From the NCBI RefSeq assembly GCF_027947575.1, contig NZ_CP116256.1, positions 4,340,001 to 4,404,000 of the forward strand: DNA of 64,000 nucleotides, given 5' to 3'. The stretch's first letter is position 1. Each line of letters opens with the position of its first letter. This stretch comes from Streptomyces rubrogriseus (GTDB lineage: Bacteria > Actinomycetota > Actinomycetes > Streptomycetales > Streptomycetaceae). Position numbers and translations under genes: made by a program. The notes beneath the pieces were generated by a model. The model searched no databases and was not told the DNA's origin. It worked only from the letters and a program-made list of their open reading frames with translations. Shown here piece after piece: positions 52,615 through 60,004 of this stretch.

Positions 52615-53218
52615 GTCACATCCTCAATGAGGCATGGTCAGCCAACCGGCACTGGTGAAGCAGCGACAGCAAGCCGAACCATCATGCCCTCCGGTAGGGG
52701 ATACGTGCCGTCTTGATGATGACCTGAACTCGCCGAGAAACTCATCGGCCTGCGCCCGTTTGCCGCGTAACCCACTTGCTCGCGGTCAAGGCCCGAACAG
52801 GAATCATGTTCGACTGTTCAAGCCTGCCGAACGGTAAGCGGAAGGCTTGTCAGGGCTGATTGCACCCCGACTGCACTTGTGCAGTCAGCATGAGACCCAC
52901 TGTTCAGCATCGACGCCCATTCGAGTGACGGCACCAGATAAGCGCTCGCCCCGCGTCAGTCGGACGTGCTGAGCGCCGCTGCTCCGTGGCGAACCTTTCA
53001 CCGGCGCAAGGGCAGTGGCGTTACTCCGGCGCGTACTGGTCGTCCTACGAAGTGTGGGATGCGCTGCCGCCCGCAGAACTGGAGAACATGTGCATCCTGG
53101 CTGGATACCGAGGCCCGTGGCTGTTCGAGGCCGGTCCGGAGGTATCCGGCCATGGGCCTGGAGCTTTCCCACCGGCGACATGGCCCACCTGCCCGCCGTC
53201 GGCGCCAGTCTCTTCGGG
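52615..53218. other. Gap holding the right 57-nt repeat and an unsupported small frame
   Basis: No firm gene. A plus-strand GTG frame at 52986 begins like protein (QWRYSGAYWSSYEVWDALPP, ELENMCILAGYRGPWLFEAG) for about 55 residues and then degenerates; it may be the start of a lost gene. The direct repeat lies at 52792-52848. Confidence 0.45.
52792..52848. repeat. 57-nt direct repeat, right copy
   Basis: Partner of 50929-50985 with six mismatches. The two copies are about 1.86 kb apart and enclose exactly the hydrolase and PPOX genes. Confidence 0.85.
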
Positions 53219-53872
53219 TCAACGGTCCTGGAACGTGTCCAGGGCCACGGCCTGGGCGACGGCCAGGCGGGGGTCCGTTCCGGGGGTGAGGATGTCGACC
53301 ACGTAACGGTCCCGCAGACCCCACTTCCTGTCCACCTTCAGCACCTGCTTGCCTCCCGTCTCGAAGTCGAAGTGGTACGGCCACAGGAACGGCAGGTCCA
53401 GCGGCAGGAAGTCCCAGGCGCGGCGGAGCACAGCCACGAACCGGTTACGCTCCCGGCCGACGGCGGCCGGGAATCCGGGCTGGTCCAGCACCCAGGTCGA
53501 ACGCACCAGGGAGGCGACGTCCTTCTCCTCGAAACCGCCGACAAGGTTGCCCTCCGCGTCCCACACGTCGTAGCCATCACCGGCGCCGCGAAGGCCGCGC
53601 TCCTCGATGGTGAACAGCACGCGGGTCCCGGACAGGCCGGTGTGGAAGGTGATCTTCTCCTTGAGCGAGAATCGCTTCACCTCGGCGCAGGCCAGGACCT
53701 CGCCCTCCGAGCCGTCCGGCATCAGCTCGCTCACGGTGTAACGGCCGGCCTTGAGACGGTTCTCCTGCCGGACGGTGAAACGTCTGCCGGTCCACTGTCC
53801 CGCACTGTCCACTGTTCCGCTCCCGAAGCCGTCGTTCCCTGTGCCGCCGCTGAGTGCGTCCGGCCGAGCCAT
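53219..53872 (-). CDS. Hypothetical protein, possibly LURP-one/Tubby-like
   Basis: A 217-residue protein rich in beta strands: RRFTVRQENRLKAGRYTVSE, VKRFSLKEKITFHTGLSGTR, VLFTIEERGLRGAGDGYDVW, GNLVGGFEEKDVASLVRSTW and PYHFDFETGGKQVLKVDRKW then GLRDRYVVDI. The pattern of core strands, a D-x-x-G-x-x-V-G-x-F-x-x-K turn and K-V-D-R-K-W-G fits the LURP-one-related/phospholipid scramblase-like barrel, but I hold that loosely. No signal peptide or membrane segment. Start at 53872; divergent from the histidine kinase at 54031. Confidence 0.75.
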   Translation of the reverse strand: MARPDALSGGTGNDGFGSGTVDSAGQWTGRRFTVRQENRLKAGRYTVSELMPDGSEGEVLACAEVKRFSLKEKITFHTGLSGTRVLFTIEERGLRGAGDGYDVWDAEGNLVGGFEEKDVASLVRSTWVLDQPGFPAAVGRERNRFVAVLRRAWDFLPLDLPFLWPYHFDFETGGKQVLKVDRKWGLRDRYVVDILTPGTDPRLAVAQAVALDTFQDR

Positions 53873-54030
53873 CGTCACCGGACCGCCCGCCCTGCGGCAG
53901 TCTCCATAAGTCGTCACCCGTAACGACCAAAGAGGGCAGGAATCACTGGAATCGAGGACGCCCTTCGTCGCGCGCGACCGCACCGAAGGAAGGATGCGGG
54001 CGTCAGAGGGCAGCCGTCTATCGTCTGCAC

Positions 54031-55749
54031 GTGGATGCTGCAGAAACTCCCCGTACCGGACCGTCGTTCCGCCTCCGTCTCGCCGCCGCCTCCCCCTGGC
54101 CCCGGCGGCGGATCATCGGCGAGGCCGTGCTCACGCCAGTGCTCTCCGGGATCGCAGGCATCCTTCGCACGGCGGAGACCGGCTCCCTGGTACAGGGCGG
54201 GGCACTGGCCCTGGTCGTCGCCGTACTGTCCCTGGCGCGTCGCGCCCTGCCGGCGTCGGTACTGCTGGCCGCGTCAGCCCTGGCCGGCACCTTTCTCGGT
54301 ACGTTCGTCCTGCTGGTCTGCGCCGGATGGTCCGCCGGCAGCCGCATCGAGCGCCCGGCGCGGGCACTGGCCGCGTTCACGGCCGGTTTCGTGCTCCACC
54401 TTGTCGCCGGCGTGGCCAGCGCACCAGATGAAGACCTCGGACTGTCGGTGCTGGTGACCGTCGCACTGACCGGGGGCCCGTTCCTGGTGCTGGCGGTGGT
54501 GCCCGGTTTCGCCGCCCGGTACCGTGCCCAGCGGCACGCCCTGCTGGACGCCCTGCGGCGGCACAACGCCCAACTGGTGCGCGAACGGGCGATGGTGGCG
54601 CGCCAGGCCCGGCTGCTGGAGCGGCAGCGCATCGCCCAGGACATGCACGACAGCCTTGGCCACCAACTTGCCCTGATCGCCGTGCACACGGGGGCGCTGG
54701 AGGTGGACCCGGAGCTCAACGGCCGCCAGCGGGAAGGTGTGGGCGTCCTGCGGGAGGCATCCAGATCGGCGATGATGGAGCTGCGCGAAGCCGTGGGCAT
54801 CCTGCGCAACGACGCGGAGATGTCCGGGCCCGGTTCGCAAGGAGCCGGGCCCTCCTCGGACCGTGCCGAGGTTTCTGTCGAAGGACTGGTCGCGTCGTCG
54901 CGGGCGGCGGGCGCGACGGTGGAACTGCACCGCTCCGGCGCCCAGCGGACCCTCACCCCCGCTGTCGACCGGGCGGCGTACCGCATCGTTCAGGAGGGAC
55001 TGACCAATGCACACAAGCACGCGTCGGGCGCCCCGATCACGGTCGCGCTGCGCTACGAACCGGACAGCCTTGTAGTCGAGGTGGCAAACGGCCCAGTACC
55101 GACCGGGGTTCCGGCCGCACTCCCCGCGATCAGCGGCCAACAGGGGCTGACGGGCCTGCGGGAGCGGGCCCGGCTGGTCGGCGGCATGGTGCACACCGGC
55201 CTCACCCCCGGCGGGGGCTTCCGCCTCGCCGGTGTGCTGCCGTACGCCGGTGACGAGCGGCAGTTCCCTCCGGACGGCGCGACTTCGGTGGCTGCGGACG
55301 ACGACTTCCGAGGGCAGATCGGCGGGGCCTCGGCGGGAAATGGTGGTGGCGTCCTCGAACGCGCCGTACCGCACAAGGAGTTCACCGCCATCATGAGCAG
55401 CAAGAAGAACGCCGCCCTGGGATGCGCCGCCACCGCCGTGGTCCTCGTCGTGGGCGTCGGCGCCCTTCTGGTGTGGGGGGTGTCGAAAGGAATCGACGAG
55501 TTGGAGAAGGGGGCCATACCGGCGAGAGTGTACGAGTCGGCTCGAGTCGGCGAGGCCGAGGCGGACCTGCGCGGGAAGTTCCCGGAAGGCGGCTCGTTGC
55601 TCACCGACGGCGTGGAGAAGCAGGGGCCTGCGCTGCCCGATGACGCGGCCTGCGAACACTTCGTGGACGACGAGAAGGACATCGTCTACCGATTCTGCTT
55701 CCGCGACGGCAAGCTCACCTCCAAAGTGTCCTACCCGTACAGCCCCTGA
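54031..55749 (+). CDS. Histidine kinase fused to a second membrane-anchored domain
   Basis: A 572-residue protein from GTG. N-terminal half: four or five transmembrane segments, then RRHNAQLVRERAMVARQARL, the HisKA_3 His206 in RIAQDMHDSLGHQL, the N box IVQEGLTNAHKHA and the G region GQQGLTGLRERARLVGG. Kinases of this type end near GGGFRLAGVLPY. Here the frame continues about 150 more residues: a linker, MSSKKNAALGCAATAVVLVV as a transmembrane segment, then a small domain with a Cys pair (DDAACEHFVDDEKDIVYRFC). An ATG at 55393 with AAGGAG 12 bases before could also start that part separately. Paired with the next response regulator. Confidence 0.88.
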   Translation: MDAAETPRTGPSFRLRLAAASPWPRRRIIGEAVLTPVLSGIAGILRTAETGSLVQGGALALVVAVLSLARRALPASVLLAASALAGTFLGTFVLLVCAGWSAGSRIERPARALAAFTAGFVLHLVAGVASAPDEDLGLSVLVTVALTGGPFLVLAVVPGFAARYRAQRHALLDALRRHNAQLVRERAMVARQARLLERQRIAQDMHDSLGHQLALIAVHTGALEVDPELNGRQREGVGVLREASRSAMMELREAVGILRNDAEMSGPGSQGAGPSSDRAEVSVEGLVASSRAAGATVELHRSGAQRTLTPAVDRAAYRIVQEGLTNAHKHASGAPITVALRYEPDSLVVEVANGPVPTGVPAALPAISGQQGLTGLRERARLVGGMVHTGLTPGGGFRLAGVLPYAGDERQFPPDGATSVAADDDFRGQIGGASAGNGGGVLERAVPHKEFTAIMSSKKNAALGCAATAVVLVVGVGALLVWGVSKGIDELEKGAIPARVYESARVGEAEADLRGKFPEGGSLLTDGVEKQGPALPDDAACEHFVDDEKDIVYRFCFRDGKLTSKVSYPYSP

Positions 55750-55840
55750 CCCGAGGTCTGTGACCACGCTCCCGGCTGGATCGGGCATCATGAGGTGGGC
55801 TGTTGTCCGCCTGTCACACCGATCCCGCGCAGGAGATCGC

Positions 55841-56503
55841 ATGATCCGGGTTCTCATCGCCGACGACGAGCCGCTCATCAGAGCAGGCATCAGAATGATC
55901 CTCACCTCCGCCGGCGACATCGAGGTCGTCGCCGAGGCACGGGACGGCCGGGAGGCGGTGGACACCGCCCGGAGCACCGCGGTCGACGTGGCCCTGCTGG
56001 ACATCCAGATGCCCGTGATGGACGGGCTGACCGCGCTGGCCGAACTGGGCCGTGCCGCGCCGGGGGTACGGGTGCTGATCCTGACGACGTTCGGGGAACG
56101 CGACAACGTCCTACGGGCGCTCGGCCACGGCAGTGCGGGCTTCCTGCTGAAGGACACCGCCCCGCAGGAGCTGATCCACGCAGTCCGCGCGGCGGCGGCC
56201 GGCAACGCTTACCTGTCCCCGGCCGCCACCCGCCACGTGGTGGACACCCTCGCTTCCCCCGCCGCCACCGTGCGTGGCGAGGAGGCGCGCCGCCGCCTGG
56301 CCGGGCTGACTGGTCGCGAACGCGAGGTGCTGGCCCTGCTCGGCGAAGGACTGTCCAACGCGGCCGCCGGCGCCCGCCTGCATATGAGCGAGGCGACGGT
56401 GAAGACCTACGTCAGCCGCGTCCTCACCAAGCTCGACTGCGACAACCGGGTCCAAGCGGCGCTCCTGGCCCGCGACGCGGGCCTGGAGCCGTGCGCAGAG
56501 TGA
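55841..56503 (+). CDS. NarL/LuxR-type response regulator
   Basis: A 220-residue regulator: receiver domain (VLIADDEPLIRAGIRMILTS; D54 in VALLDIQMPVMDG; LILTTFGERDNVLRA; FLLKDTAPQELI) and LuxR HTH (LTGREREVLALLGEGLSNAA, LHMSEATVKTYVSRVLTKLD). A perfect AGGAG lies five bases before the ATG. Partner of the fused kinase 91 bases upstream. Confidence 0.95.
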   Translation: MIRVLIADDEPLIRAGIRMILTSAGDIEVVAEARDGREAVDTARSTAVDVALLDIQMPVMDGLTALAELGRAAPGVRVLILTTFGERDNVLRALGHGSAGFLLKDTAPQELIHAVRAAAAGNAYLSPAATRHVVDTLASPAATVRGEEARRRLAGLTGREREVLALLGEGLSNAAAGARLHMSEATVKTYVSRVLTKLDCDNRVQAALLARDAGLEPCAE

Positions 56504-56899
56504 ACCTCAGCGCTCCGGCAAACCGTACGTGGAACAGCTCTCCGAACTCACCCTCAGAGATGAGCCCCGTGAACCGGACTATCCGGATTCCGAGGTCCTG
56601 CTCACCATCGTCAATGCGGTACGCCATTGCCGACCGGTCCCGGTCCACTACGGCGACCGCGACGGACGCCGTACCGGCGCGGAGCACCTATTCCGGTGCC
56701 GTCGTATTCCTGCGGGCAGCTCGCGACGCTTCTTTGCACTACAGACGGTGATGAGCCGTGGCTGCGTCCGGCGATGGAGAGGATTCCGACACGACCTTGA
56801 GACTGACCGCCTCAGACATGGCTTGAGACACCCGCCGAGCCCGAGGTCACAGCAGCGTCGTATGACACGAATCGCGAGAACCTACAGTTCTCCCGACGG
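56504..56899. other. Gap with a possible WYL-domain scrap
   Basis: The plus strand from 56529 reads LLTIVNAVRHCRPVPVHYGD and RDGRRTGAEHL, which looks like the first strands of a WYL-domain regulator, but it breaks after about 60 codons. No complete gene. Confidence 0.4.
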
Positions 56900-58112
56900 T
56901 CAGGATGTCTGCGCCTCTGCGGGCGTCGGGTCCAAGGAGTCGAGGAGTTCCCGGAAGGTGATCTTCTCGCCGTCGTAGTCGAAGGTCATGGCAGCGGCGA
57001 GTGCCTCCCACCGGTCGGTGCTGCGCCCGCAGCGGTCCAGCAGGATCGTCAGGGCGACGTCGGGTTCGTGGTTGGCGAGGGCCTCGTCGGCGGGGATCTG
57101 GCGTAGGTGCTCCAGGGTGCGGTAGCGGGACTTTGCGACGGCGCGGTAGACCTCGGAGCGGGAGAGGATCTCCCCGGTGGCGGGGGAGTCGAGCCAGGAC
57201 GGCAGGACGGCCGCGGGGCCGGGGTGCTTGCCGAGTTCGTCGTCGTCCACCAGCCGCACCACACCGTCGTCCTCGTCTTCCGGAACCGGGATGGCGGCCG
57301 CCGCGGCCAGGAACCAGTCGGGGCCGTCGGCCTTCTCGGCGGTCCAGGCCAGTACGGCAGGGTGCAGCCCGCCCAAGACGCCCATGACAGCTGCGTGCGG
57401 GGTGTGCGGGTTGGCTGGCGAGGACGGTCAGAGTCTGGACGCGGCGGTGCTCGTAGTGGCGTTCCAGGAGCCGGGCCGGGCGGTCGGGGTCGGTATTGTC
57501 GAGGACGCGGATCGGAGTCCGGCTCGGCTTGGGGGAGACGACGGCCGGCTGATCCAGCCGGGCGAGCTGGGCGCAGGCCCCGGCGAGGTGGTCGGGGGTG
57601 GCGCTGAGGAGGGCCGGGTCCTCGGCGAGACGCAGGACGCGGCCGTCGAACTCGTGATCGTCTTCCTGCCTGTCGGACCAGGTGAGCAGCTGGCCGCGGG
57701 TGACGAGAGCGTCGGCGGCCGAGTGCAGCTGGTCGGCGGCGAGGTCGGCCAGGCGCGGGTTGCTGCGGACGCGGTTGGCGATGTGGTGCAGGGTCCGGCG
57801 GGCGGTCACCTGCGGGTTGGGCAGGCCGGCCAGCTCAGGCAGGCACAGGGCCGGCAGGCAGGCGCGCAGCAGGTTCTCGCTGAGAGCGGGCGCCGGATCG
57901 GCGGGGAGTTCCGCGCCGTCGGGGTCGGTGGCGCGGAGGCGGGAGTCCTCGAGGGCCTGGGTCTCGGCCTGGTCTAGCAGCAGGTGCTGGACGGCCGCAC
58001 CGAGTGTGGGGTGAGTGGCGAGCTCCGACCACCGCTCGGGACACCGGGCCAGCATCGCCCAGCCGCTGTGGCCGGCCAAATCCAGGGACCAGTCCTTTGA
58101 GAAATCGGACAC
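56900..58112 (-). pseudogene. Unrecognised actinobacterial protein, frameshifted
   Basis: Two frames join to one protein of about 404 residues. N-terminal part: KDWSLDLAGHSGWAMLARCP, AAVQHLLLDQAETQALEDSR, ARRTLHHIANRVRSNPRLAD and HYEHRRVQTLTVLA. After a one-base gain near 57410 it goes on as VLGGLHPAVLAWTAEKADGP, YRAVAKSRYRTLEHLRQIPA, NHEPDVALTILLDRCGRSTD and MTFDYDGEKITFRELLDSLD. It is helical, repeat-like (HEAT or leucine-rich-variant style), with no signal or membrane segment. I do not recognise the family. Could be one sequencing error from intact. A truncated gene lies just upstream in the same direction. Confidence 0.65.
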
Positions 58113-58165
58113 GGCCTCCCAGCCCTCTTCGGGCTCCGAGTGGAGAAGGTACGCGGCGAGCGGAG

Positions 58166-58335
58166 TCAGGCAGGCTTAGCGATAGCGGCCTCGACCTGCC
58201 CAGGGTGCCGTGCAAGGGCGGAGACCAGCCCGGCCCAGGCCCTTCGGTGCCGCAGGATGGCGAGCGCATCGGCGGCAGTCACCGTGCCTGCGGCGGCCAG
58301 GGCGGCCAGCGTCTTGTCGTCGGCGTGCGTCAAGG
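58166..58335 (-). pseudogene. C-terminal fragment of an unknown protein
   Basis: About 50 residues (ADDKTLAALAAAGTVTAADA, LAILRHRRAWAGLVSALARH) ending 53 bases before the frameshifted gene at 58112. Upstream of about 58335 the DNA belongs to the oppositely oriented Tap-like remnant, so the front of this gene was lost at that junction. Confidence 0.45.
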
Positions 58336-59128
58336 CCCCCGCGTTCGACGCGAAGCTGCCCGGCTCCTGGCTGGTCGACCTGTCCCACGGCGATCTGTCC
58401 CGCGTGAAGGTCGGCAAGGAGTGGGTGGAGCTGGACGGCTCGCTGCTGCCCTCTCCGTTCACGCCGAAGGGCGAGCGCCTGACTGGCCCGGCCTGGTACG
58501 CGACGCCCACCGTCGCTTACGCGGCGGAGCTCGGCTACGAGGTGCGGCCGATTGAGGCGTGGGTCCGGTACGAGCAGGCCGGTACCTGGACGGCTGGTAC
58601 AACCGGCTCCGTGACGCCTACCTCGCCACGATGGCCGACCTCGGCGTCGACGCCGACCTCGCCCCGGCGGACTTCCTTGCGGCGATGGACGGCTACAAGG
58701 GCCATGACCCGGAACTGGCGATCGTTGTCACGGCGGTCAAGGCGACGGTGAAGGGAGGTCTGGGCAAGCTCCGCGAGCGGCCCCGCGGCGAGGGCTGGAG
58801 ACCGGGCGAGCCGTGGCGTGCGCTGTCCCGCCCGACGTGGCGGCCGGACATCCGGGCGGCGGTCATCTCCCGCACCCGGATCAACCTGCACCGCAAGATC
58901 GTTAAGCACGCCGCCTTCACCGGGCGGTACCCCATCGCGATCCTGTCCGACTGCGTCGTCTACGCGGCAGGCGGGCCCTCGCCGCTGGACTTCCTGCCCT
59001 ACCGGGAAGGCAAGCCGCTGCCCGGCGGCTTCAAGCTCGGCATCAACCCCGGCCTGGTCAAGCACGAGGGCACCCAGGACCTGATGTGGGGCGAGGAAAT
59101 AGTGCGCACCGGGCCAGAAATGAGCTGA
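58335..59128 (+). pseudogene. Telomere-associated (Tap-like) protein, C-terminal remnant
   Basis: Reads LPGSWLVDLSHGDLS, LLPSPFTPKGERLTGPAWYA, TPTVAYAAELGYEVRPIEAW, then after a shift near 58575 RYLDGWYNRLRDAYLATMAD, AIVVTAVKATVKGGLGKLRE, RPTWRPDIRAAVISRTRINL, YPIAILSDCVVYAAGGPSPL and GINPGLVKHEGTQDLMW. I recognise this order from proteins commonly annotated as telomere-associated in Streptomyces, which help replicate linear ends. The N-terminal HTH half is missing and the C terminus deviates after about 59090. The assignment is from memory, not from a search. Confidence 0.6.
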
Positions 59129-59439
59129 AGCACGATGGGTTGCCCTAGTTGTCACCGTTGTGGCGCTGACCGGGGCGCGTTCCCCTCGCCCCGACACTGG
59201 GCGATTTCCATACGGCAGCCGCGGCCCCGCCGGACACGACTGGGAAGCCCGGATGCGCACCATCACCGAGCTGCAGCCGAACATCACCAAGTGGCTCGAC
59301 CGCGACGTATGGACTCGTGCCGTCAGCGACGCAGGTTACGCCGTCACCCGCCGCTGACCTGCCAGCTCTAAGAGAGCATCTGATCAACGTTCACACCGTT
59401 CTGGCGTGCATGTCCGTTTCGGTTCGCCACGTTGGCGTA
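59129..59439. other. Gap with a small unassigned frame
   Basis: A short plus-strand frame (about 59253-59357; MRTITELQPNITKWLDRDVW) looks protein-like but is too short to place. Nothing else is seen. Confidence 0.35.
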
Positions 59440-59880
59440 GATTCTCCCGTGAGCTCGCGGGACATTTTGTTAGCCATCGCACGATGGATCATCGCCCGGG
59501 ACCTCTGCGGGAGGGCTTCGTAGTCCCGTGCCAGGCGACGGTGCTGCATCAGTCAGCCGAAGATCCGCTCGATCACCCACCGTTTCGGCAGCGGTTCGAA
59601 CCCTTCGTCCGCCGCTGCACGACTTCCACATCGATACCCAGTCCGGCGCCGTGGTTGAGGATGCTGCTCTGGTAGCCGCCGTCGGCCCAGACCTTCGAAA
59701 CGGTGGCGTGGGCCGCGGCCAGGTCGTCGAGCAGGAGCTTGCCGCCGGTGGTGTCGTGCACGGACGCGGCGGTGACCAAGACGGCCAGGACCAGGCCGAG
59801 GGCGTCGGTGATGACGTGCCGCTTGCGTCCTTTGATCTTCTTGCCGGCGTCGATGCCCTGACTGGTCTCGGCCACTCACG
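59440..59880 (-). pseudogene. IS5 family transposase, C-terminal fragment
   Basis: Begins inside the catalytic domain: ETSQGIDAGKKIKGRKRHVI, TDALGLVLAVLVTAASVHDT, KVWADGGYQSSILNH (second Asp), then in another frame FEPLPKRWVIERIFG (Glu), a stop, and LARDYEALPQRSRAMIHRAM-like sequence. The N-terminal half is absent. A relative of, but not identical to, the copy at 49.9-50.7 kb. Confidence 0.8.
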
Positions 59881-60004
59881 CCCCGCCCAACGACCGCCAA
59901 CACCGGTAGTCACAAGATCCTCCCTAACTACCAACTACATAGATCAGATGCCCTCTAACGAGCTCGTGCACGGTAGGCGGTGAGGCGTCGCGACCGAGCC
60001 GGGA

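Noticed and set aside
56529-56720. A WYL-domain regulator
   Set aside because: Only the first strands are suggestive; no HTH and no continuation.
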